DNA of 46,952 nucleotides. It comes from Pseudoflavonifractor sp. 60 (GTDB lineage: Bacteria > Bacillota > Clostridia > Oscillospirales > Oscillospiraceae). Location of the stretch: the NCBI RefSeq assembly GCF_009911645.1, contig NZ_QWKI01000096.1, positions 1-46,952 on the forward strand, in the 5' to 3' direction. Positions 15,053 to 24,154 of the stretch are shown here, one piece after another (within the stretch, counting starts at the first letter, position 1; every line of letters begins with the position of its first letter). The notes under the pieces are model-generated. The model was not told where the DNA came from. It did no database searches and was given only the letters and a program-made list of their open reading frames with translations. Both the position numbers and the translations under genes were made by a program.

Positions 15053-18000
15053 ATGGCAACTGGTGCAAATTCAGTTCATATTCAGTTGCGAGAGGCGTTA
15101 TCAAATTATATCAAATCACAATATTTCGGAAAGACGCCTATCCTTCTTTCAGCTATGGAAGGACAGCTTGACCAAGAGGGAGTTCTCTACCAGAGACCAT
15201 ATATTGAGTCCTCTCCAGCGTATAAGACTGCCCCCGATGGTATCCAAAACTCCTCCAAATTACCTCAATGGATAAAAGACTATTTTCAGGCACTCTCTGA
15301 AGCTAAACTGGGCGTGTATCCAGCGCCTTTTTGTCATCAGGTGTCCGCACTGGAAGAAGCATATGGTGGAAACGATTTGTTTGTGTCAACTGGCACAGGA
15401 TCAGGCAAAACCGAATGTTTTATGTGGCCGCTGATGGCAAAGCTTGCATCTGAAGCGCGCAATCAGCCAGAAAGCTGGCAGATGCGAGGCGTAAGGGCGA
15501 TTGTTATGTACCCCATGAACGCCCTTGTTTCAGATCAAATCAGCCGTTTGCGCCGTTTGATTGGCGATCCAGAGCATAAATTTATACGTATTTTTAGAAA
15601 CATATGCGGTCAAAATGTAAGGCGTCCACAGTTTGGAATGTACACAGGGAGAACGCCATATGCCGGTAAAGAGCCTAGACGTGACGATGATCGGCAGCTT
15701 GAAGAGAAATATGCCGATATGCTCAATCCAGAAACCGAAGAGAAGCAAGTTTTCCTCCGAAAATTGATTGCAGATGGAAAATTTCCAGCCAAAGAGAATT
15801 ACCCGGCTTTTCTTGAAAAGCTGCATAATAGTAAGCACATTCCAGACGAAGAAGATGCTGAGTTAGTAACACGCTTTGAAATGCAGCAATTTTGTCCGGA
15901 TATCCTAATTACAAACTACTCAATGCTGGAATATATGCTTTTGCGACCCAGAGAAAATAAGATATGGGCGGATACGAAGGATTGGCTCAACGCTGATCCA
16001 GCAAACAAACTTCTATTCATTATTGATGAAGCACATATGTATCGCGGTTCTTCCGGTGGGGAAGTTTCGCTTTTAATTCGCCGGTTGTTTCATCGCCTTG
16101 GCATTGACCGCAATCGTGTGCAATTTATCCTAACTACTGCAAGTATGCCCAACAATGATGAAGCAGATAAACAAGCTGTACATCTATTTGCCAACACGCT
16201 TACTGCTTCTGATGACATTCGTCCGTTTATATACCTGAGAGGTGAGCGCGAGGAAATTGAAACAACGAACACAACTGATATTCCTCTTGCTAAATTTTCT
16301 CAAGCCATGCCTGAGCAGTTTGAAGGTGATGACCCTGCACGATTAAATGCAATCAATGCCTTTTGGGCTGACATATTTGGCAGTGATGCACCATTTTCTT
16401 CCTCAGAAAACGCATATCAATGGCTTTACGACCATCTTGCCGAGTATACTCCTTTTGGCCTGATGTTTCAACAGTGCCGGGGGACCGCTGTATCATTGCA
16501 AGAATTGGCAGAAACTATTTTTCCTGCCGTGGCTTTGGACGATGCACTTCACGCCGTTGAAGTAATGCTGGCGATTGCTCCATTAGCCAGAAGCAGCAAC
16601 GGCAGTGTTCTTTTCCCTGCACGTATGCACATGCTATTTCGAGGGATTAAGGGTGTCTACGCATGTACAAATTCTGATTGTAGCCACTCCCATACAGCCA
16701 ATGGACTGACATTAGGCGAAATTTATTTTTCTGACGGTCGAATGGTATGTTGTGAATGTGGCAGTTCTGTTTATGAATTATATAATGATCGACGTTGTGG
16801 TGCTATTTACTTTAAAGGATATGTTTTAAGTAAGGACTTTGAGCAACATAAACGCACATATTTATGGCACTATTCTGGCCGTGTAAATGATGATGAAGTT
16901 AAGGAAATTCATTTGTTCATTCCATCGGAAAAGGACTCCTTACCCAAGAGCAAAGGTGAAAACAAAATCCTCCCTTGCTACATGGACGTACAAAGTGGAT
17001 TTGTTGATTTTGGAGATGATTCTCTATCTGGAACACCAGGGGTTAGGACACTATATTACTCCTTCCCTGAAAAAAATCTTAAAAAAACAGGAAAGTCCTC
17101 AAGTATTTTGACCTTTTCTACCTGTCCCCATTGTATGTGTGAATTTTCTAAAACTCAATTGACGTCTTTCAGCACTCGTGGCAATCAATCATTCTTCAAT
17201 CTAATTAAGGCACAGTTTGATTCACAACCGGCTGTCCCAGAAAAATCAAACGATCCAGAACGACTGCCCAACGAGGGACGGAAAGTGCTGTTGTTTTCTG
17301 ATAGCCGCCAGCGGGCCGCCAAATTAGCTAGAGATATGTCTGAAGCATCCGATATGACAGCGGCAAGACAGTTAGCGATACTTGCTATTCAGAAGATGGA
17401 GCAGGAACCTACTGAGCAATCACTTAATGCGCTGTATGGATTTTTTGCCATGTCCGCAGCAGAGCATCACGTCCAAATTTTTCACGATCAGCAAAGGACA
17501 AAACTGTTGGAGGATGGTTCAGCTGAACTCAAAAGCTACCAAAGAAGTAAACGTCGAGGCTTTGCTTATTCGCCTAGGACAATGGATAATGCACCCAACC
17601 AGATGAAGGAACAGTTACTGCGATTTTATTGCGGGGGATACAATACACTGATTGACGCTGCGCTTAGTTGGATTGAGCCAATCAACACAAAAAAGTGGGA
17701 GGCTATTGATGCATTAGAGGATGACGGCATAGAAGTAAGCGAAGATGAATTTATGGAAATTTTCAATGCCTGGGTTCTTTCTGCCTGTGATACTTCTGTT
17801 GTTTTAGGCCATACGATTTCTGATGATATCAGATTAAAAGTACGTCCCAATTATGCCGGGTATGGAATGCAGAAGGACTGGAAGTTTTCTACGGTTATAA
17901 AAGATGTCCTGGGGTGGAGTGATAACGATGTAATTGTTCAGAAATGGACTCGCATTTTGCGGGAAACCTTCATGGATGAGGGCCAATCTGCTAACGAGAA

Positions 18001-20305
18001 GTATTATATTGATTTGTCACGAGTTAAGCCGTGCTTTGATTTGAGCCATACGTGGTATCGCTGTGAGCGTTGTTCAGAACTGACCCCATATCTATTGAAA
18101 AGCAGATGTCCCAGCTGCGGACATGAGCATATCCATCCCTTAACACAGGATGAAATTAACGCACTGGACTTTTGGCGCAAACCAATTGATGATGCTCTGC
18201 AAGGCGAACCTATTCGGGTGATTGACACAGAAGAACACACTGCACAGCTATCTCATAAAGATCAGCGCGATGAACTTTGGTCCAAAACTGAGCAATACGA
18301 GCTACGGTTTCAAGATTTTCTCCAAGCTGGTGAAACACCTGTTGATATCTTGAGCAGCACAACTACAATGGAAGTTGGCATTGACATTGGCTCTCTCGTT
18401 GCTGTTGGCCTTCGCAATATTCCTCCCATGAGGGAAAACTACCAGCAGCGTGCTGGCCGCCGTGGTTCAAGTTTATCAACTATTGTTACATTTTGTGAAG
18501 ATGGTCCCCACGACTCGTTGTACTTTTCTAATCCTGTCCCTATGTTTCGCGGCGATCCCCGCAGACCATGGGTGGATATCAATAGCGAGAAAATTGTTCA
18601 AAGACACCTTGGTATGGTTGCAATGCAATCCTACCTTCGGTTAAAATCTTTTAGCCTGGATGCAATCCCGGCAGCAGTGTTTTTGGATGAGCATCTTGCC
18701 CCATTCTTTGAATACTTAAATTCTTTTACCATTGCCAATGATGATATTCTTGTTCCAGCACATGCAACAGCAACTTTGAAAACATATAAACCTGCTCTGC
18801 AAAAAGCGCTTGGAGAATTAAAGAAAAAACGGGATGACCATCCTGAACTTTTCGATGCAGATAACAGCAACAGTTCTGGACAAAAAACACTTTTAGACGC
18901 CCTCTATGAGGAGGGGATTATTCCAACATACTCATTCCCCAAAAATGTTGTAAGTACATACATTTCAGGAACAAACGGAAAGATCAGATATCAAGTCGAA
19001 CGAGGATTGGATGTTGCGATTGGTGAATATGCTCCTGGTCGGTCTATTGTTGTTGATAAGACAACCTATCAGATTGGAGGTCTTTTCTATCCTGGTACGG
19101 AGCGCAGCGAACGGACAGCTGCCTCACCAGCAAGAGCGTTTATTCAAGATGCAAATTATCGAAAAAGCATCCTGGCATGTGATCGATGCGGTTGGTTTGG
19201 ACTGAGTGAAGATAACTATAATTCTTGTCCCTTCTGCGGAAATTCTTCTTTACGTGCTATGCTTCCTATGCTTCGGCCATGGGGGTTTGCGCCTAGGAAT
19301 GCCACATCTATAGAAACTGCTCAATTAGATGAAGAGTATACCGCTGCACAGCAACCGCTTTACTCAACATTACCAGAAGCCGATGATGTATCCAGTGTAG
19401 ATGGATGCGCCAATATACGAATGGCTGTCCGGCCTAACCAGAGGATCATTATGCTCAATAAAGGAATTGGCGGCAAAGGCTTTATGGTATGCTGTGACTG
19501 TGGAGCGGCAATGCCCGGAGATGATGAGAGTGTACTTAAAAATCTAATGCGTCCCTACCGCTCACGCTTCAATAAAGCGCGGTGCAAACATACGGATGCA
19601 CTCAATGTGAATTTAGGATATGATTTTGTAACTGACATGTTGGTCTTGGAATTTCGACTGGATCGCAATCTGGTTGATGTAGATACACAAGGCGGGTCGT
19701 GGATCAATCGTGCAGGGCAGTCTTTGGCTGAAGCCTTACGCTTGTCAGCCTGTCAAGAGATGGATATCGAATTTACAGAGCTAGTCACTGGCTATCGTAT
19801 TCGTGAGAGTGATACCGGCGATTTTATAGATATTTATCTGTATGACAGCCTTTCTAGCGGAGCTGGTTATGCGGTCAGTATGGAGAACTCTATTCCTCAA
19901 CTACTAAAAAAAGCGCGAGAATTATTAACAAATTGCTCTTGTGACAATGCTTGCTATAAATGTCTGAAACACTATCGCAATCAGTATGTTCATAGTGTTT
20001 TGGATAGGAATGCAGCCCTAAGTATATTGGATTGGGGAGAAGAAAATATTCGGACTCAAACCTTTTCTGTCCAGGAGCAAAGCCGATTGATTATGCCTAT
20101 GGCGCAAATCCTTCGTCTATCTGGTATACAATTATTTATGGATAATGATAACATCTGGGTTAAAGGCTCATCAGTAAAAAAGAAACTCAATATCTATCCT
20201 GCGATGTGGGCAAGGCACAAAACTGGCGGAACAATTTTTATAAGTGATATGCAGATCAAATACGCAAAACCGATTGCGCTAAAAATGATTTCTGACTGTC
20301 TGTGA
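15053..20305 (+). CDS. Large DEAH helicase with DUF1998, DruE-like
   Basis: A 1750-aa superfamily 2 helicase. Visible motifs are Walker A STGTGSGKTE (about residue 113), NYSMLEYMLLRP (about 290), and DEAH in FIIDEAHMYRGSSGGE (about 324). The second RecA domain has LLFSDSRQRAAKLARDM (about 750), SSTTTMEVGIDIGSL (about 1105) and QQRAGRRGSS (about 1130). Five or so CxxC-type Zn ribbons lie around 545-575, 690, 1005-1025, 1380-1400 and 1480. The C-terminal cluster CSCDNACYKC (about 1628) is the DUF1998 signature. This order and length fit DruE of Druantia; DISARM DrmA, Dpd helicases and MrfA are shorter or differently arranged. It likely remodels DNA or RNA of incoming phage. The gene is intact although the first two genes of the operon are damaged. 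Confidence 0.8.
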   Translation: MATGANSVHIQLREALSNYIKSQYFGKTPILLSAMEGQLDQEGVLYQRPYIESSPAYKTAPDGIQNSSKLPQWIKDYFQALSEAKLGVYPAPFCHQVSALEEAYGGNDLFVSTGTGSGKTECFMWPLMAKLASEARNQPESWQMRGVRAIVMYPMNALVSDQISRLRRLIGDPEHKFIRIFRNICGQNVRRPQFGMYTGRTPYAGKEPRRDDDRQLEEKYADMLNPETEEKQVFLRKLIADGKFPAKENYPAFLEKLHNSKHIPDEEDAELVTRFEMQQFCPDILITNYSMLEYMLLRPRENKIWADTKDWLNADPANKLLFIIDEAHMYRGSSGGEVSLLIRRLFHRLGIDRNRVQFILTTASMPNNDEADKQAVHLFANTLTASDDIRPFIYLRGEREEIETTNTTDIPLAKFSQAMPEQFEGDDPARLNAINAFWADIFGSDAPFSSSENAYQWLYDHLAEYTPFGLMFQQCRGTAVSLQELAETIFPAVALDDALHAVEVMLAIAPLARSSNGSVLFPARMHMLFRGIKGVYACTNSDCSHSHTANGLTLGEIYFSDGRMVCCECGSSVYELYNDRRCGAIYFKGYVLSKDFEQHKRTYLWHYSGRVNDDEVKEIHLFIPSEKDSLPKSKGENKILPCYMDVQSGFVDFGDDSLSGTPGVRTLYYSFPEKNLKKTGKSSSILTFSTCPHCMCEFSKTQLTSFSTRGNQSFFNLIKAQFDSQPAVPEKSNDPERLPNEGRKVLLFSDSRQRAAKLARDMSEASDMTAARQLAILAIQKMEQEPTEQSLNALYGFFAMSAAEHHVQIFHDQQRTKLLEDGSAELKSYQRSKRRGFAYSPRTMDNAPNQMKEQLLRFYCGGYNTLIDAALSWIEPINTKKWEAIDALEDDGIEVSEDEFMEIFNAWVLSACDTSVVLGHTISDDIRLKVRPNYAGYGMQKDWKFSTVIKDVLGWSDNDVIVQKWTRILRETFMDEGQSANEKYYIDLSRVKPCFDLSHTWYRCERCSELTPYLLKSRCPSCGHEHIHPLTQDEINALDFWRKPIDDALQGEPIRVIDTEEHTAQLSHKDQRDELWSKTEQYELRFQDFLQAGETPVDILSSTTTMEVGIDIGSLVAVGLRNIPPMRENYQQRAGRRGSSLSTIVTFCEDGPHDSLYFSNPVPMFRGDPRRPWVDINSEKIVQRHLGMVAMQSYLRLKSFSLDAIPAAVFLDEHLAPFFEYLNSFTIANDDILVPAHATATLKTYKPALQKALGELKKKRDDHPELFDADNSNSSGQKTLLDALYEEGIIPTYSFPKNVVSTYISGTNGKIRYQVERGLDVAIGEYAPGRSIVVDKTTYQIGGLFYPGTERSERTAASPARAFIQDANYRKSILACDRCGWFGLSEDNYNSCPFCGNSSLRAMLPMLRPWGFAPRNATSIETAQLDEEYTAAQQPLYSTLPEADDVSSVDGCANIRMAVRPNQRIIMLNKGIGGKGFMVCCDCGAAMPGDDESVLKNLMRPYRSRFNKARCKHTDALNVNLGYDFVTDMLVLEFRLDRNLVDVDTQGGSWINRAGQSLAEALRLSACQEMDIEFTELVTGYRIRESDTGDFIDIYLYDSLSSGAGYAVSMENSIPQLLKKARELLTNCSCDNACYKCLKHYRNQYVHSVLDRNAALSILDWGEENIRTQTFSVQEQSRLIMPMAQILRLSGIQLFMDNDNIWVKGSSVKKKLNIYPAMWARHKTGGTIFISDMQIKYAKPIALKMISDCL

Positions 20306-20313
20306 ACAAAACC

Positions 20314-20464
20314 GGCAAGCAGGGCAAAGTGGTACCCACTTTGCAAACTGGCAAGCAGGGCGTGTGTGACCACACGCCTGCTTGCCGCTTGTTGGGGCCA
20401 GCCCCAAACCCCGGAACGCACAATAAATTGTGCGGCTGCGCGTCCCCTTGGCGGGACGCTTTTT
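20314..20464 (+). repeat. Cluster of five palindromes; terminator, possible oriT remnant
   Basis: Five inverted repeats occupy 150 bp: GCAAAGTGG/CCACTTTGC (20324-20344), a 16-bp stem with one bulge (20350-20386), GGGGC/GCCCC (20394-20405), GCACAAT/ATTGTGC (20418-20433) and GCGTCCC/GGGACGC (20440-20459) followed by TTTTT. A 12-bp direct repeat GGCAAGCAGGGC occurs at 20314 and 20350. The last hairpin is a terminator for the helicase operon. The remainder resembles the palindrome-rich DNA near relaxase genes of mobilisable elements, but no relaxase is in the window. Confidence 0.6.
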
Positions 20465-20487
20465 AACAATGAAATTCAAATACAGAG

Positions 20488-20516
20488 TTGACAAAATCCC
20501 TTTTCTGAATTATGAT
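20488..20516 (+). promoter_or_regulatory. Promoter of the Xre-recombinase operon
   Basis: TTGACA (20488-20493), a 17-bp spacer and TATGAT (20511-20516) form a near-consensus sigma-A promoter 30 nt upstream of the Xre start codon. Confidence 0.75.
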
Positions 20517-20546
20517 ATGTTTATCAACTTTAAGGGGAGGGTAAAG

Positions 20547-20900
20547 ATGGTCTTAGTTGGACAGCGGCTTAAATTTTTACGGGAGAAAGCTCATTTGACA
20601 CAGGCAAAAATGGCAGAACTGTTGGGAGCAAGCCAACCTGCAATCAATCGTTATGAGCATGGGCAGACGGCGGCACCATTCTCGGTTTTACGAGGCTACG
20701 CAGATTATTTCGATGTATCGTTGGACTACATTTTCGGGCGGTGCGATGAACCACAGGGTAAGCTATACAAATACAGACCTGATCTTACCAGTGACCCGGA
20801 AATGCAAAAATTTGTGGAGATGTGCTTCGAACCTGGGTCGGCCATGAACGAAAAATTGAAGCAAACAGTCTTTGAAATGCTGGGGGAGGCGAGAGGATGA
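20547..20900 (+). CDS. Xre/Cro family HTH regulator of the element
   Basis: A 117-aa protein with a full HTH_3 domain at residues 5-60 (RLKFLREKAHLTQAKMAELL, GASQPAINRYEHGQ, YFDVSLDYIFGR). A short helical tail (residues 75-117) follows. ATG 20547 follows GGGGAGG by 6 nt; the open frame to 20430 lies over the terminator and promoter and is not coding. The stop overlaps the recombinase start by 4 nt, so it is translationally coupled to it and probably controls excision/integration. Confidence 0.88.
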   Translation: MVLVGQRLKFLREKAHLTQAKMAELLGASQPAINRYEHGQTAAPFSVLRGYADYFDVSLDYIFGRCDEPQGKLYKYRPDLTSDPEMQKFVEMCFEPGSAMNEKLKQTVFEMLGEARG

Positions 20901-22498
20901 AAGCCGTCATTTACGCCCGGTACTCCAGCGACAATCAGCGTGAAGAAAGCATCGAAGGGCAGATCAGAGAGTGTACCGCCTTTGCCGAGAAGAACGGCAT
21001 CACCGTCCTGCGTCATTACATTGACCGGGCTTTCTCCGCCAAGACCGACAACCGCCCGGAGTTTCAGAATATGATAAGGGACAGCGGCAAGCGGCTCTTT
21101 GACATGGTGATTGTCTGGAAACTAGACAGGTTTGCCCGGAACCGCTATGACAGCGCCCGATACAAGGCCACACTGAAAAAGAACGGGGTCAAGGTGGTAT
21201 CCGCCACTGGGGTGATCTCCGATGGAGCCGAGGGCATCATTCTGGAAAGTGTTCTGGAAGGGTATGCCGAATATTACTCTGCTGATCTCTCCGAAAAGGT
21301 AGTCCGGGGCATGACCGAGAATGCTCTGAAATCTAAGTACAACGGCGGGACGTTGCCCATCGGATACATGATTGACAGCGAGCAGTATTTCCAGCTTGAC
21401 CCGCTGACCGCTCCCTTTGTTTTGGAGGCTTTCAAGCAGTACGCTGAGGGTGCGACTATGAAGGAAATTCGGGACTATCTGAACGAGCAGGGTGTGAAGA
21501 ATACAAGGGGCCAGCCGCTGACCTACAACAGCGTCCAGCACCTTCTGAACAACCGCCGTTACATCGGGGAGTATACCTACCGGGACATTGTTGTGCCGGA
21601 TGGCATCCCCGCCATTGTTCCCCAAGACCTCTTTGAGCGAGTGCAGGAGCGTTTGGCAAAGAACAAAAAAGCCCCTGCCCGGCATAAGGCAGAGGAAGAT
21701 TATCTTCTGACAACGAAGCTGTTCTGTGGCTACTGTGGGGCCTACCTCTGCGGCGAAAGCGGCACCAGTCATACCGGGACTACCCACCGCTATTACAAGT
21801 GCGTGTCTGTTAAAAAGAAGCGGACGAACTGCCACAAAAAGTCCGTCAAGAAAGACTGGATCGAGGATTTGGTGGTCAGCGAAACCATGAAGATGGTGAT
21901 GGACGATAGCGCCATCGAAGCCATTGTCGCTATGCTCATGGAATTGCAGGAGCAGGAGAATGTCAATCTGCCACTGTACGAGCAGCAGCTGCGGGAGGCA
22001 GACTAGGGTATCCAGAATTTGCTCAACGCCATCCAACAGGGTATCCTTACCAAGTCCACGAAGGGTCGTCTGGAGGAACTGGAGGCCACGAAGGAAGAAC
22101 TGGAAACAAAGATCGCCTGCGAGAAGCTGGCGAAGCCCAAGGTCAGCGCTGAGTTTATGACCTTCTGGCTTCATCGTTTCCGCAAGCTGGACGCGCGGCA
22201 GAAGTCCCATCGGAAAATGTTGATTGACACGTTCGTCAACGCGATTTTCCTCTACGATGACAAGATGGTGATTACCTTCAACTACAAGGAGGGGACAGAC
22301 ACGATTACATTTGATGACCTCAAATCCTCCCCTGCTGCGGAAAAATCCGGTTCGGATATGGATTGCTTAACTGCACCACTTGGAATGACTGGGTTTCTCA
22401 GTTTTGAGAGGCCCGGTTTTTTCTTTGCTTTCGGCCAGTTCTCTCCTGAGTTCTCTCCTGTTACCATGGGCTGGCTTGAATCCCAGGAGCAATGCTAA
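20897..22498 (+). pseudogene. Large serine recombinase with premature amber codon
   Basis: The N-terminal catalytic domain is intact. AVIYARYSSDNQREESIEGQ has the nucleophilic serine in the YSS motif, followed by ALKKNGVKVVSATGVI-type residues. A Recombinase domain (GTLPIGYMID to RRYIGEYTYRD) and a Zn ribbon (CGYCGAYLC, CVSVKKKRTNC) follow. TAG at 22004-22006 ends the protein at 369 aa inside the coiled coil. Recombinase sequence continues in the same frame (IQNLLNAIQQGILTKSTKGR, then MLIDTFVNAIFLYDDKMVIT) to 22498. A single substitution, perhaps AAG to TAG, explains this. Without the coiled coil and C-terminus the product would be expected to fail in regulated recombination. Its 3' end overlaps the opposite integrase gene. 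Confidence 0.85.
22388..22422 (+). terminator. Hairpin with T run at the element's right end
   Basis: ACTGGGTTTCTCA pairs with TGAGAGGCCCGGT (three G-T pairs, 4-nt loop) and is followed by TTTTTT. It lies within the nominal tail of the recombinase frame, which suggests that the frame beyond about 22380 is not conserved recombinase sequence and that the element end is near here. Confidence 0.55.
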
Positions 22499-23666
22499 TT
22501 GCCTTGTCCATCTTCGCTGCGGATGTGTTTTTTGCGGCCGTATCCAGGTGTGCATAGGTGTTAGCTGTCGTAGAGAAGTTGCTGTGACCCAGCCACTCTT
22601 GAATCTCCTTCATAGATACCCCGTTTTTTAGCAGTAACGAGGCACAAGTGTGGCGAAGATCATGAAAGCGAATGACCCGAAGCCGGTTTTTCTCCAGGAG
22701 CGTCCTAAAATGCTGGGAGACAAAATTGGGCTGGTAGGGAGCACCCAGGTCATTGACGTAGATGTAGTCGCTTTCAATGTAGCAGTTTCCACACAGTTTC
22801 CGGCACTGTTCCTGTCGTTCCTTCATCCGGAGCAACAACTCCCGATACTGGGGAACAAGAGGAAGGGATCGACAGCTGGACACATTCTTTGTCCGGTCCT
22901 TCTGAACAACCCTGGTCTTACCTTTTGAGCGAAACTGGACAACCGTGTGGTCAATCATGATCGTATTCCCCACAAAGTCGATAGCCTGCCAGCGTAGGCC
23001 CATGATCTCGCTGCGGCGCAATCCATAAAACGCTGCCATCAGGATAGGAAACTCTACTGTGTCGCCCTTTGCTACTTGAAAAAGCTGCTCTAATTCAGTA
23101 ACTGAGTAGAATGAGCCGACAAACTTTTGACTTTTGGGCCGCTCCACTTTTTCCATTGGGTTGGAATCAATCAGGTTATGTTTAACAGCATACTTTAATG
23201 CCTTATGAAGATTTGCGTGGTAATGCTGTACTGTACTCCCCTTGATTCCCAGAGTGTCGAAGCAGTATTCGTAGAATCGCTCAATATCCAGCGCGGTCAG
23301 ATTTCCCAATGTCACGCCCATTTTACGGAAATATGGGACGATCCGCTTGGTTACAACACCTTCGTATCCCGCATAAGTAACTTCCTCCACAGAGTTTTTG
23401 ATGATAGACAACCAGTTCAGCATATAGTCAGCAAACAGAATTGTGTTGCTCATTCGGGCAGATTCCAGTTCCGCAGAGCGGATCACAGGCTCTTTGTAAC
23501 TGCAGCGGGTCTCCAGCAGCATATCCTGGGCTCTCTTTTCCTTTTTCTTCCCGACTGCCTGGATACCTGTTGGAAGCCATTTTGATTTTCTGCGTCCCTG
23601 TTCATCCTTTAGGTTGAGTACCATGTAGTAATAGTCTTTTTTGATTTGCAGGTGGCCCGCTACCAT
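22461..23666 (-). CDS. Tyrosine site-specific integrase (Tn916 Int-like)
   Basis: A 401-aa integrase. An N-terminal arm-binding region (about 1-60) and a core-binding SAM-like domain (TILFADYMLNWLSIIKNSVE onwards) precede the catalytic domain. The catalytic residues are Arg in YGLRRSEIMGLRW, a His-Leu-Arg-His box in RFHDLRHTCASLL, His in WLGHSNFSTT and Tyr in NTYAHLD. It mediates integration and excision of an element, together with the excisionase-like gene 128 nt upstream and a sigma-like gene further up. The last residues (GIQASPW) lie in DNA shared with the recombinase tail on the other strand. Confidence 0.93.
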   Translation of the reverse strand: MVAGHLQIKKDYYYMVLNLKDEQGRRKSKWLPTGIQAVGKKKEKRAQDMLLETRCSYKEPVIRSAELESARMSNTILFADYMLNWLSIIKNSVEEVTYAGYEGVVTKRIVPYFRKMGVTLGNLTALDIERFYEYCFDTLGIKGSTVQHYHANLHKALKYAVKHNLIDSNPMEKVERPKSQKFVGSFYSVTELEQLFQVAKGDTVEFPILMAAFYGLRRSEIMGLRWQAIDFVGNTIMIDHTVVQFRSKGKTRVVQKDRTKNVSSCRSLPLVPQYRELLLRMKERQEQCRKLCGNCYIESDYIYVNDLGAPYQPNFVSQHFRTLLEKNRLRVIRFHDLRHTCASLLLKNGVSMKEIQEWLGHSNFSTTANTYAHLDTAAKNTSAAKMDKAISIAPGIQASPW

Positions 23667-23794
23667 AGATTGAACGCCTCCTTACGAGCAGCGGCATAGT
23701 ATTTCCTGCCAATGACAGTACAATTATACCATGCCTAGCTGTTCTCTCCAACCACCCCGAAAACTTTATTTTTATATCTCAGCGCCGAAACTTT

Positions 23795-23992
23795 TTAGCC
23801 AAGCAGATATTCGACAATGCTGACTTTCGGAATCTTGAACGACTTTCCAATCTTTATGTAGCGAATTTCGCCGCTCTGAAGAAGACCATACGCTGTTTTC
23901 ATCCCAATCCCACCGAGCATTTCACACATCTGCTTGACATTGACAACATCGGGATATTCAGAAAACATCCGCTCCTTTGTTTGACTTTTCAC
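23795..23992 (-). CDS. Excisionase-like small HTH protein
   Basis: A 65-aa protein with a MerR/excisionase-type winged helix: VVNVKQMCEMLGGIGMKTAY, then GLLQSGEIRYIKIGKSFKIP and a C-terminal helix. GTG 23992 was chosen because GGGGG lies 6 nt upstream; a nearer ATG (23965) has a ribosome site at only 3 nt, and the frame further upstream runs through a terminator. Its location just before the integrase fits an Xis directing excision. Confidence 0.75.
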   Translation of the reverse strand: MKSQTKERMFSEYPDVVNVKQMCEMLGGIGMKTAYGLLQSGEIRYIKIGKSFKIPKVSIVEYLLG

Positions 23993-24019
23993 AAATATTC
24001 CCCCAAGATACAATAAAGG

Positions 24020-24056
24020 GAAGGCACCCCAGATCGTCTGGAGTGCCTTCTTTTTT
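24020..24056. terminator. Terminator between sigma-like and excisionase genes
   Basis: A 14-bp stem (24020-24033 with 24037-24050; one mismatch) has a TTTTTT run on the plus strand. On the minus strand, the direction of the surrounding genes, the stem is followed by CCTTTATTG. It most likely insulates the sigma-like gene from xis-int. Confidence 0.7.
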
Positions 24057-24154
24057 GGTAGCTTAATAATAGCACAGAATGATTGGACAAAGCAAGTACC
24101 ATCATGCGGACAATTTGCGGACATCGTCAACGCCTGGGTATACAACTGATTACA

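Noticed and set aside
15053-20305. DISARM (DrmA/DrmB), Dpd helicase or MrfA as the identity of the large helicase
   Set aside because: DrmA and DrmB are separate shorter proteins and would come with a methyltransferase; Dpd would come with 7-deazaguanine genes; MrfA is about 750 aa. Length, Zn ribbons and the three preceding genes favour a DruE-like protein.
20314-20464. CRISPR array
   Set aside because: The 12-bp direct repeat occurs only twice and the region consists of unrelated palindromes; no regular repeat-spacer pattern exists here or elsewhere in the window.
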